DNA of 6,006 nt from an uncultured Prevotellaceae bacterium (GTDB lineage Bacteria > Bacteroidota > Bacteroidia > Bacteroidales > Bacteroidaceae). This document shows, in pieces, positions 1-5,710 of this stretch; position 1 is the first letter of the stretch, and every line of letters begins with the position of its first letter. The notes beneath the pieces were generated by a model, which saw only the letters and a program-made list of their open reading frames with translations, was not told the DNA's origin and did not search any database. A program made the position numbers and the translations under genes. The stretch covers positions 1-6,006 of the forward strand of contig CABSGW010000164.1 of the NCBI GenBank assembly GCA_902477365.1, written 5' to 3'.

Positions 1-1
1 A

Positions 2-79
2 ACTCCATCAATAGAGGATAATTCAGATAATATCCATGTATATTATGAAGGTGGTACATTGCGGCTGTGCGCAAGCTGA
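2..79 (+). other. Possible C-terminal fragment of an unrelated secreted/surface protein, fused out of frame to the permease remnant
   Basis: Reading from base 2, the frame is open to a TGA at 77-79 and encodes a peptide containing IEDNSDNIHVYYEGGTLRL. This resembles the linker and first strand of the C-terminal domain found on many Bacteroidales secreted proteins: an 'IE' motif, a short acidic stretch, then 'V-Y-x-E-x-G-x-L-x-L'. In such proteins the domain normally continues for 50 or more residues. Here it runs into permease sequence after about 20 codons and stops. The other two frames are closed near the left edge, with stops at 19-21, 28-30 and 46-48 in frame 1 and an early TAG in frame 3. 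The resemblance is from pattern memory only, and the fragment is too short for a firm call. Confidence 0.3.
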
Positions 80-189
80 TGATCGAGGGGTTACCGTTGG
101 CCGATGTGTGGCGCGAGGCAGCGGTGTTGGTTACTATGTTTGTGTTGCTGGTGACAGTGGCACTGAAACGGTTTAACGATAAATTGTAG
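49..189 (+). pseudogene. 3' remnant of an ABC-2 type efflux permease (about 46 codons)
   Basis: The last 46 codons before the TAG at 187-189 encode the C-terminal end of an ABC-2 (YhhJ/YbhR-like) inner-membrane permease. It begins RWYIAAVRKLMIEG and ends in a final hydrophobic helix (AAVLVTMFVLLVTVAL) and a short basic tail. It aligns residue for residue with the end of the next gene: RWYIAAVRKLMIEG here against RYFIEVMRGVYLRG there. In the neighbour the arginine is preceded by Pro-Pro. Here the preceding codons are Leu and a stop (46-48), so homology is lost exactly at this point. The family is usually about 370 residues, so roughly 320 are missing. An in-frame ATG at 79 could initiate only a 36-residue stub. 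The truncation could be a true rearrangement or a contig-end artefact. The original gene would have been the first half of a permease pair with the gene at 195. Confidence 0.7.
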
Positions 190-194
190 GCGTG

Positions 195-1298
195 ATGATG
201 ATACTTCGTTATTTGTTAGAAAAAGAGTTCAAACAGTTCATGCGAAATCCTTTTTTGCCGCGACTGGTGTTGGTGTTTCCCGTGATGGTGCTGTTGGTTA
301 TGCCTTGGGTCACCACCATGGATATCAGACAAGTCAATGTCGGCGTGGTCGATTTGGATCGCAGCACCCTGTCCCGGCAGCTGATACGCGACTTTTCGCA
401 CACGGACTATCTGCGTTTGCAGGCTATGCCTGCCTCTTACGACGAGGCGTTGCGGCACATAGAGGCGGGTATGTTGGATGTGGTGGTAGAGATACCGGAC
501 GGTTTTGACAAGGCCGTGGCACGCAGAGAACCTGCCGTGTTACAGCTTTCGGTGAATGCTGTCAATGGCATGAAAGGGGCTATGGGCAGCAACTACGTGA
601 GTGCCGTAGCCATGCAAACCCTCCGGACGCATGTCGCCGAACAGGGCTTGTCTGTTCCGGAAGACGCCTTGACCGTGCGTAACCTGTATAATGAAACCGA
701 GGAGTATCGTTATTTCATGATTCCTGCCTTGATGGTTGTCTTACTCATTATGCTGTGCGGCTTTTTGCCGGCACTCAATGTCGTAGGCGAGAAAGAAGGA
801 GGGACTATCGAACAAATAAACGTTACTCCCGTCAGCCGGTTAACCTTTACACTGGCCAAACTCATTCCGTATTGGCTGATAGGTTTTGTGGTGCTGACCA
901 TCGGTATGGGGTTGGCTGCGTGGGTCTATGGTCTGACGCCGGCGGGTGGCATTTGGATCATTTACCTGGCTGCGGTTTTGTTTGTGTTGGCTATGTCCGG
1001 AGCCGGACTGATTATTTCCAATTATTCGTCCACCTATCAGCAAGCCATGTTCGTGACCCTGTTTTTTGTCATGTTTTTCATGTTGATGAGCGGACTCTTT
1101 ACTCCCATTGAGTCAATGCCCGATTGGGCGCGTGCGTTAACTACCGTTATTCCTCCACGTTATTTTATAGAGGTGATGCGCGGTGTTTATTTGCGTGGTT
1201 GTTTGTTGTCCGATTTGGGTGTACAGTTCGGTGCATTGGCATTGTGTGCGTTGGTCTTGAACTTGTGGGCTGCCTTTAGTTACCGTAAGCAAGAGTAG
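195..1298 (+). CDS. ABC-2 type multidrug-efflux-like permease (YhhJ/YbhR family)
   Basis: Inner-membrane permease subunit of an ABC exporter; relatives pair with an ATPase, an HlyD-type membrane-fusion protein and TolC to expel hydrophobic compounds. The product is 367 residues, the normal family length. It has one N-terminal helix (about 25-42), a large periplasmic domain (about 43-172) containing the family motif NVGVVDLDRSTLSRQLI, then about five helices near 175-197, 222-246, 252-275, 284-306 and 342-362. Between helices 2 and 3 lies the typical cytoplasmic motif GEKEGGTIEQINVTPVSR followed by LAKLIPYW. The C-terminal PPRYFIEVMRG is also characteristic. GTG at 192 and ATGs at 195 and 198 are all possible starts; I prefer an ATG. 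It begins 5 bases after the stop of the upstream permease remnant, consistent with one operon and a heterodimeric permease pair. The ATPase is not in the window. The substrate is unknown. Confidence 0.92.
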   Translation: MMILRYLLEKEFKQFMRNPFLPRLVLVFPVMVLLVMPWVTTMDIRQVNVGVVDLDRSTLSRQLIRDFSHTDYLRLQAMPASYDEALRHIEAGMLDVVVEIPDGFDKAVARREPAVLQLSVNAVNGMKGAMGSNYVSAVAMQTLRTHVAEQGLSVPEDALTVRNLYNETEEYRYFMIPALMVVLLIMLCGFLPALNVVGEKEGGTIEQINVTPVSRLTFTLAKLIPYWLIGFVVLTIGMGLAAWVYGLTPAGGIWIIYLAAVLFVLAMSGAGLIISNYSSTYQQAMFVTLFFVMFFMLMSGLFTPIESMPDWARALTTVIPPRYFIEVMRGVYLRGCLLSDLGVQFGALALCALVLNLWAAFSYRKQE

Positions 1299-1309
1299 TT
1301 GCTTACGGT
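1282..1309 (+). repeat. Perfect inverted repeat enclosing the permease stop codon
   Basis: Arms accgtaagcaa (1282-1292) and ttgcttacggt (1299-1309) are exact reverse complements, giving an 11-bp stem with the 6-base loop gagtag, whose last three bases are the stop codon TAG (1296-1298). No T-run follows, so by itself it is not a classic intrinsic terminator. It could protect the 3' end of the mRNA or act together with the second hairpin 22 bases downstream. Confidence 0.75.
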
Positions 1310-1331
1310 TCGAGATGCCCTGTTTGTTTGT

Positions 1332-1376
1332 ACGAGCTGCCCTTCTTCTTTTAAGGAGAAGGGCAGCTCGTTCTTA
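1332..1376 (+). terminator. Intrinsic terminator of the efflux operon
   Basis: A long hairpin has left arm 1332-1349 and right arm 1354-1371 around a 4-base loop (ttta). The stem is 18 bp, with a single G-U wobble near the loop and a GC-rich core (gagctgccc/gggcagctc). The following tail, ttctta, is only moderately T-rich. The minus-strand side has no T-run, so it acts in the forward direction. It separates the efflux genes from the sigma-factor operon. Confidence 0.8.
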
Positions 1377-1451
1377 ATTCCCCGGATGACGAATGATGGT
1401 GGTTGTTGGAATATTTTTCAGACAATATGCAAGAAAACGTGTTTTTGGTGT

Positions 1452-1459
1452 TACATTTG
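1452..1459 (+). promoter_or_regulatory. Candidate Bacteroides -7 promoter element for the sigma-factor operon
   Basis: tacatttg matches the Bacteroides -7 consensus TAnnTTTG exactly and lies 45 bases upstream of the chosen sigma-factor start. I see no convincing TTTG/TTG -33 element 19-21 bases upstream of it; that region reads gacaatatgcaagaaaacg. The call therefore rests on one half-site. An alternative is that the operon is transcribed from an ECF-type promoter I cannot recognise, as with many autoregulated sigma factors. Confidence 0.35.
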
Positions 1460-1504
1460 TTCGGATTCCACGTTTATCTTTATGTAGACGTGCTATTAAA
1501 ACAA

Positions 1505-2002
1505 ATGAGTGAAGAAATCCTGATAACCACCTTTACCAAGTTGCGCCAGCGTTTGTTACGCCTGGCCAAGGGCATCGTAGCCAATGACGACGAGGCTTCG
1601 GATGCTTTGCAAGATGCCTTTTGCAGGTTGTGGCCCAGGCGAGAGGATATTGACTCCTCGGAGAAAGCCCAGGCGTTGACGGTGGTTACGGTGCGTAATC
1701 TGTGTTTAGACTCATTGCGCAAGAGACGGGACGTGTATACATTGGATGAAGCGCAAGATTCCCCTCCGGTAGAGTCGGATCAGGAGCGGTTGGAGCGGGA
1801 AGAGCGGTTCCGTTTGATTGAACAATGGGTGGACGAGGCTTTAACTCCGGTACAGCGTACCATCTTCCGTCGGAAAGAGTTTGAAGGCGAGTCGGTGGAA
1901 CAAATCGCAGCATCGCTCTCCATGCAGGAAGCGGCTGTGCGCATGAATTTGTCGAGAGCACGTAAAACGATTCGTGAACTATATAATAAATGGACGTCAT
2001 GA
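1505..2002 (+). CDS. ECF-family RNA polymerase sigma-70 factor
   Basis: A 165-residue sigma factor with only regions 2 and 4, the normal ECF size. Region 2 (about 8-75) binds core polymerase and the -10 element; it holds ASDALQDAFCRLW (31-43), equivalent to the usual 'AEDlvQevFlrlW', and TVRNLCLDSLRKR (62-74). A short acidic linker follows (about 80-100). Region 4 (about 104-163) carries LTPVQRTIFRRKEFEGES and the helix-turn-helix VEQIAASLSMQEAAVRMNLSRARKTIRE (131-158), which would contact the -35 element. The frame stays open upstream to an ATG at 1403, but the extra 34 residues are hydrophobic, unlike any ECF N-terminus, and would span the candidate promoter, so I start at 1505. Its stop overlaps the next gene's start (ATGA), which suggests translational coupling to a cognate anti-sigma factor. 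The regulon and inducing signal are unknown. Confidence 0.93.
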   Translation: MSEEILITTFTKLRQRLLRLAKGIVANDDEASDALQDAFCRLWPRREDIDSSEKAQALTVVTVRNLCLDSLRKRRDVYTLDEAQDSPPVESDQERLEREERFRLIEQWVDEALTPVQRTIFRRKEFEGESVEQIAASLSMQEAAVRMNLSRARKTIRELYNKWTS

Positions 2003-2448
2003 GACAAGAAAAACAGGTCATATCAAAAGAACAGGCCGACCGTTTGCTGCAACGCTACTACGATGGACTTACTTCGGATCACGAGGAAAGACTGTTGCGT
2101 ATCTTCCTGGCTTCGGATCAGGCATCGGATGCCCGTTACCGGGAAGATCGCGCCGTAATGGGTTTCGTGGTTGTAGGACGGCGCGTGGGCAGGTCCGTTT
2201 CTCACAACCGCTTTCGGATGGTGTGGGCGGCGGCAGTGGCCTGTGTGTTGCTGATAACGGGTGGTGCTTACGCGCTGTTGCAACACGAAGACACTTGTGT
2301 GGCTTACATCAACGGCCAGCGGTGTACTGACCGCGAGGTGGTGATGGAGTATATGCAGCAAACACTTCGTATCGCGTCACAAAGAGACGGGGCTCCTACG
2401 GTAGAGAGTCAGTTGAACGCTGTTTTTGGTGCGTATGGTGAACAATGA
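1999..2448 (+). CDS. Probable single-pass membrane anti-sigma factor
   Basis: A 149-residue protein with a cytoplasmic N-terminus (1-73), one transmembrane segment (about 74-94, MVWAAAVACVLLITGGAYALL) and a short periplasmic tail (95-149). The N-terminal LLQRYYDGLTSDHEERLLRIFLAS (16-39) matches the 'LLerYfeGeTs.eEE..L..yF' pattern seen in Bacteroidales proteins encoded next to ECF sigma factors. There is no zinc-binding His-x3-Cys-x2-Cys motif and no FecR domain. The periplasmic part has two cysteines (100 and 109, around VAYINGQR) that could form a disulfide. I choose the ATG at 1999, which overlaps the sigma-factor TGA by four bases; an ATG at 1990 would add three residues. The likely role is to hold the upstream sigma factor at the inner membrane until a periplasmic signal arrives. 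That is inferred from topology and position, not from a recognised domain. Confidence 0.75.
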   Translation: MRQEKQVISKEQADRLLQRYYDGLTSDHEERLLRIFLASDQASDARYREDRAVMGFVVVGRRVGRSVSHNRFRMVWAAAVACVLLITGGAYALLQHEDTCVAYINGQRCTDREVVMEYMQQTLRIASQRDGAPTVESQLNAVFGAYGEQ

Positions 2449-2481
2449 AATGAGGTTGAACAAGCAGAATACAAATAGCAT

Positions 2482-2919
2482 ATGAAGCGAGGACTATTGG
2501 TGGTGGTTATATGGATGTGTGTGGCGTTATCCCTTAAGGCACAGCAGGGAATGCACGTGGCATCACTTTTTGACGGCAGGTTCAAGCACGATAAACAGTG
2601 CGTGGAACTGCTGGTAAAGGGTAAACAACTGAAACCGTACGGATTGACGTTGTTCCGTAGTCTTACTTTTGAAAAGGGGGCGGCTGCCTTACCCTTGGTA
2701 GAAGGACTGGTCAAGAAAGACGAGGCACAGGCCGTTGACAAGGAGATTGGTATCGTAGAAGGGCGGTTGAGCTATGGTTATTATCGCTTTAATCCGGTCA
2801 AGGGAAAGCGGGAACCGTTGCGTTATCTGGTCTATCATCGCAGTCCGTCACAAACTATTCTGATCTATATGGAGGGAAATACGAGTATAGATCAATTGAA
2901 AAAGATGTTTAGGAACTAA
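2482..2919 (+). CDS. Small secreted protein of unknown function (possibly DUF6108-like)
   Basis: A 145-residue product with a signal peptide: MKR, hydrophobic core GLLVVVIWMCVALSL, and probable cleavage after LKA at residue 20, before QQG. It has no lipobox cysteine at the cleavage site, so it is probably soluble in the periplasm or secreted. The mature part is about 125 residues, basic and mixed alpha/beta. Recognisable stretches are MHVASLFDGRFKHDKQCVEL, VKGKQLKPYGLTLFRSLTF and a C-terminal ILIYMEGNTSIDQLKKMFRN. From memory this resembles a small Bacteroides family, perhaps DUF6108, found beside ECF sigma/anti-sigma pairs; I cannot verify the family number. It lies 33 bases after the anti-sigma gene and 24 before the barrel gene, in the same operon. 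No catalytic motif is visible. The start at 2482 has an A-rich upstream stretch rather than a GGAGG site. Confidence 0.8.
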   Translation: MKRGLLVVVIWMCVALSLKAQQGMHVASLFDGRFKHDKQCVELLVKGKQLKPYGLTLFRSLTFEKGAAALPLVEGLVKKDEAQAVDKEIGIVEGRLSYGYYRFNPVKGKREPLRYLVYHRSPSQTILIYMEGNTSIDQLKKMFRN

Positions 2920-2943
2920 TAGTTACACATAATAATAAAGCGT

Positions 2944-3861
2944 ATGAGACGAAAGAGATTGATGGGGACACTAACCTTGTTGTTAGCTGTGTGTCAGGGG
3001 AATGCCACAGCGTTGGCAGATACGGTGGTAGTGGTGGATAAACCGACTCGGGTGGAATTCACCGACAAGGGCAATCAGGTAAAACTGGATGTGCAGGGAA
3101 GCGAAGACAATCCTGCCTATCGGTTTACTTACACCAAGAGTTTTCGTTCGGACAATCCGGAGACATTGGTTATTCGTGAACGTTCGGATTGGGGCTTCAA
3201 CCTGCCTTTTAGTAAATATACCAAGAAACATCGCAGGTCGCGTGGCTTTGACGGCCATTGGGAAGGACTGGGATTCGGTTTTTGCAATGCGGCCGATGCG
3301 GGTACAGGCGGATTGGGCGCAGGACGTAGCGTGAATACAACTATGGGCAATTCATTCGAAATTTTCTGGAACATCTTCTCGGTGGATTATGCACCGTGGA
3401 AGAATGGTTGGGGCCTGGTAAGCGGTGTCGGAATAGACTGGCGCAATTACCGCATGACCGGGCATACACGTTTTGTGAAAGAAGATGGCAATTTGCATTT
3501 GGACGATTATCCGGAAGGGGCTGATATTAAATTCTCGCGCATTAAAACATTCAGCGTTACCGTTCCTTTTTTGCTAGAGTGGCAAAGTCCGCGTGGGCGG
3601 AATTCCTATTTCTTTAGTGCCGGGGCTATTGTGTGCCTGAACACTTATGGTAGCGTCAAGACCCGTTATAAGTTGGATGGGAAGAAGTACAAGGAGTTTA
3701 ATAAAAATATTCATGAAAATCCTTTGACGGTGGATTTGACGGCGATGGCCGGAGTCCGCAACTTGGGTGCTTACTTTAAATATTCGCCCTGTCGGGTATT
3801 GCAGACAGACTACGCCCCTGCATTCAATGCAATGTCTGTTGGGGTGATGTGGTTGTTCTAG
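2944..3861 (+). CDS. Outer-membrane beta-barrel protein (PorT-like fold)
   Basis: A 305-residue exported protein. The signal peptide is MRRKR plus a hydrophobic core, with cleavage likely after ALA at 23-25. Residues 26-95 form a beta-rich N-terminal region (TRVEFTDKGNQVKLDVQG). From about 104 (GHWEGLGFGF) the rest is alternating aromatic/polar strands with glycine-rich turns, as in the Bacteroidetes PorT/OMP_b-brl families; examples are WGLVSGVGIDWRNY, FSVTVPFLLEWQS, YFFSAGAIVCL and LTAMAGVRNLGAYFKYS. The last residues, SVGVMWLF, end in phenylalanine, the usual beta-barrel assembly signal. It is the last gene of the sigma-factor operon and is followed 26 bases later by a terminator. Likely roles are an outer-membrane sensor or structural component controlled by the sigma factor; transport of a specific substrate cannot be inferred. 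It is too small for a SusC/TonB-dependent receptor. Confidence 0.85.
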   Translation: MRRKRLMGTLTLLLAVCQGNATALADTVVVVDKPTRVEFTDKGNQVKLDVQGSEDNPAYRFTYTKSFRSDNPETLVIRERSDWGFNLPFSKYTKKHRRSRGFDGHWEGLGFGFCNAADAGTGGLGAGRSVNTTMGNSFEIFWNIFSVDYAPWKNGWGLVSGVGIDWRNYRMTGHTRFVKEDGNLHLDDYPEGADIKFSRIKTFSVTVPFLLEWQSPRGRNSYFFSAGAIVCLNTYGSVKTRYKLDGKKYKEFNKNIHENPLTVDLTAMAGVRNLGAYFKYSPCRVLQTDYAPAFNAMSVGVMWLF

Positions 3862-3887
3862 TTGCAACAGCTGTATTTACTGGCTAT

Positions 3888-3923
3888 GTGTCTGGGAAAT
3901 GATTGTTTCTCAGACACTTTTTA
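3888..3923 (+). terminator. Intrinsic terminator of the sigma-factor operon
   Basis: Arms gtgtctgggaaa (3888-3899) and tttctcagacac (3906-3917) pair over 12 bp with one G-U wobble, around the 6-base loop tgattg. The hairpin is followed directly by five T residues (3918-3922). It lies 26 bases after the barrel gene's stop. Confidence 0.9.
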
Positions 3924-3968
3924 TATAGCTGGGTTACAATTAATTAAAGTTAAATAGAAGGATGGGGC

Positions 3969-3998
3969 TTGCTTTTACGAAAAGAAGTCATACCTTTG
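3969..3998 (+). promoter_or_regulatory. Bacteroides-type promoter for the ABC ATPase/permease operon
   Basis: A -33 element ttg (3969-3971) and a -7 element tacctttg (3991-3998, exact TAnnTTTG) are separated by 19 bases, the spacing expected for the primary Bacteroidetes sigma factor. Transcription should begin near 4003-4006, giving a short AT-rich leader of about 35 bases before the ATG at 4039. The stretch between the preceding terminator and this promoter (3924-3968) is AT-rich with no other structure that I can see. Confidence 0.75.
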
Positions 3999-4038
3999 TC
4001 GTGTTCTAATAAACTATTACACTATAAAATTAATACTT

Positions 4039-4893
4039 ATGTTGGAGATCAAAGAACTTTCGTTTCAGTATTCAAAGAAACAGAAACCGGTATTAGAAGA
4101 CTTTTCCCTGTCGTTAGATAAAGGTCATGTTTATGGTTTGCTCGGTAAAAACGGAGCGGGTAAATCTACGTTGTTATACCTTATGTGTGGCTTGTTGCAG
4201 GCAAAGCAGGGAGAGGTGTTGTTGAATGGGGATAACGTGTGGAAGCGTTTGCCGCATACGTTGGAAGAGATATTCCTGATTCCGGAGGAGTTTGTATTGC
4301 CTAACGTGACCATGGACCAGTATGTACGGGTGAATGCGCCTTTCTATCCGCGGTTTAGCGAAGAGCTGTTGTATAATTGTTTACGCGACTTTGATATGGA
4401 AGGTGACATCCGTTTGGGTGAACTCTCTATGGGACAAAAGAAAAAAGCTTTCCTGTGCTTTGCATTGGCTACCAATACATCGCTTATTTTGATGGACGAA
4501 CCCAGCAATGGGCTGGACATACCCTCGAAGAGTCAGTTCCGCAAGGTGATAGCATCGGGAATGACAGACGAGAAGAGTGTGGTTATTTCTACCCACCAGG
4601 TGCGTGATGTCGATATGTTGTTGGACCATGTTGTGATGATAGACGACGGTAAGGTACAGCTGAATAGTTCCGTGCAGCGTTTGTGCGAGCGTTTTTGTTT
4701 TGAGGAACGCGCCGTGGGCGAACCGTTGGAAGATGCGCTTTTCGTACAGCCATCGCTCTATGGAAACGGTGTTGTGTTGCCTAATCGGGCCGGCGTTGAA
4801 ACGCCTTTACAGTTGGAGTGGCTCTTCAATGCCGTATTGTCCGATGCCGGACGGGTGAGGCAAATACTGGAGGATGAATGTTTGACGGTATAA
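4039..4893 (+). CDS. ABC transporter ATP-binding protein
   Basis: A 284-residue cytoplasmic ATPase that would power the permeases encoded next to it. All nucleotide-binding motifs are present: Walker A GKNGAGKST (36-44), signature LSMGQ (129-133, a variant of LSGGQ), Walker B LILMDEP (149-155, catalytic Glu154), D-loop GLD (158-160) and switch histidine H186 in ISTHQ. The Q-loop position reads LIPEE (80-84), so the usual glutamine appears to be replaced by glutamate. Residues from about 200 form a C-terminal extension (ending LEDECLTV) with no motif I recognise. It resembles the CcmA/YtrB-type ATPases that work with six-helix ABC-2 permeases. It is the first gene of its operon and overlaps or nearly abuts the next one. 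No GntR-type regulator, common beside such genes, is present upstream. Confidence 0.95.
   Translation: MLEIKELSFQYSKKQKPVLEDFSLSLDKGHVYGLLGKNGAGKSTLLYLMCGLLQAKQGEVLLNGDNVWKRLPHTLEEIFLIPEEFVLPNVTMDQYVRVNAPFYPRFSEELLYNCLRDFDMEGDIRLGELSMGQKKKAFLCFALATNTSLILMDEPSNGLDIPSKSQFRKVIASGMTDEKSVVISTHQVRDVDMLLDHVVMIDDGKVQLNSSVQRLCERFCFEERAVGEPLEDALFVQPSLYGNGVVLPNRAGVETPLQLEWLFNAVLSDAGRVRQILEDECLTV
4869..4880 (+). promoter_or_regulatory. Shine-Dalgarno-like site before an alternative permease start
   Basis: ggagg at 4869-4873 sits four bases before an ATG at 4878 that would overlap the ATPase gene by 16 bases. It is a good match to the anti-Shine-Dalgarno sequence but closely spaced, and such sites are a weak predictor of starts in Bacteroides. 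Alignment with the downstream paralogue favours the later ATG at 4905, so this site does not settle the start. Confidence 0.3.
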
Positions 4894-4904
4894 AAGTAGC
4901 GGTT

Positions 4905-5699
4905 ATGGAATTTAATTTCTCTTTTCAACGCCTGGCTTTGGTGATGCGCCGTGATATGTGGCAGAACAAGCGTTTATATATTGGTGTTCTGATTGGAATG
5001 ATGGCAGCAGTGACAGGAGCCGAGATGAACCATATCTTGAGTTTCGATGAACGCCCCAATGCGCAATGGATTCAATTAGGTATGTATCATCAGATTTTTA
5101 AAGATACGTTGTGGGCACTTTTCTATATCCTTTTTTGTATCAGTCAATGCTTGTTGGTCTCGTTTACGGGAGCTATGTTCAGCAAAAAGACGGACAGTAT
5201 AGACTACCTGATGTTGCCGGCCACGATGCTTGAAAAATTTGTGAGTCGTTTGTTGCTGGTTGTAGTGGGTGGAACGGTCGGCTTTATATTGATGTTTATA
5301 TTGGGCGACAGTTTGCGTTGGTTGATACAGAGGGTGTTTAATTGGGCACCTTGGGTTAGTGATGTGTTTTTCCCCCAAGTATTGCGACAAGTAGGTAATG
5401 ATTTGATGCATATGGACTTTTCTGATTGGTCACTGGTGAGCGTCTATTTATGTATCCATGCCATTTATATGTTATGTGGGAACATTTGGGGGCGTAAAGC
5501 CTGGAGCTGGCTGACAGTGGCGCTTGCCGGAATTGCCGGTTTGTTGTTTTCCTGTTCTTCTCTTTTTCGCGCCCTGATGCGCAATGACGAAGGGACGCTT
5601 CTTTTGTTTGGCTGCCTTGCAGTGTTGTTTTATGGGTTGGCCTATCGGTTCTTTGTACGAGCTACTATCAAGCCGAAAAGCTGGAACTTATTTTCGTAA
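4905..5699 (+). CDS. ABC transporter permease, six transmembrane helices (first of a paralogous pair)
   Basis: A 264-residue inner-membrane protein, probably the membrane domain for the adjacent ATPase. It has about six hydrophobic segments near 24-42, 68-92, 112-136, 176-198, 201-220 and 230-250. A short amphipathic N-terminus (FQRLALVMRRDMWQNK) precedes helix 1, and the conserved-looking loop KKTDSIDYLMLPATMLEKFVSR lies between helices 2 and 3. I start at the ATG at 4905 because the N-terminus then lines up with the next gene (FQRLALVMRRD against LPRLFQVMKRD). The ATG at 4878 would add nine residues and overlap the ATPase gene by 16 bases. Cysteines and aromatics are abundant in the helices, but there is no extracytoplasmic domain of note. 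The substrate is unknown; export or envelope maintenance is a guess from the ATPase type. No Pfam assignment was confirmed. Confidence 0.85.
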   Translation: MEFNFSFQRLALVMRRDMWQNKRLYIGVLIGMMAAVTGAEMNHILSFDERPNAQWIQLGMYHQIFKDTLWALFYILFCISQCLLVSFTGAMFSKKTDSIDYLMLPATMLEKFVSRLLLVVVGGTVGFILMFILGDSLRWLIQRVFNWAPWVSDVFFPQVLRQVGNDLMHMDFSDWSLVSVYLCIHAIYMLCGNIWGRKAWSWLTVALAGIAGLLFSCSSLFRALMRNDEGTLLLFGCLAVLFYGLAYRFFVRATIKPKSWNLFS

Positions 5700-5710
5700 T
5701 AGAATTAAAA

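Noticed and set aside
1..60. End of an insertion sequence or invertible element at the left edge
   Set aside because: I see no terminal inverted repeat, target duplication or transposase sequence. The bases read better as coding sequence from another protein, so a mobile element is possible but unsupported.
1299..1487. Short forward open frame after the efflux permease
   Set aside because: It consists mostly of the two hairpins, has no start context, and its product is cysteine-rich nonsense with no family resemblance.
1403..1504. In-frame 34-codon upstream extension of the sigma-factor gene from an ATG at 1403
   Set aside because: The peptide is hydrophobic and aromatic, unlike ECF N-termini, and it would cover the candidate promoter. 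Starting at 1505 gives the standard length with region 2 in its usual position.
1686..2361. Several minus-strand open frames opposite the sigma and anti-sigma genes
   Set aside because: They lie opposite strongly supported genes and lack coherent domains, consistent with antisense shadows of GC-rich codon positions.
3861..3873. Small palindromes gttgcaac and cagctg just after the barrel gene
   Set aside because: They are too short and lack context (no partner site, no nearby regulator); chance occurrence is likely.
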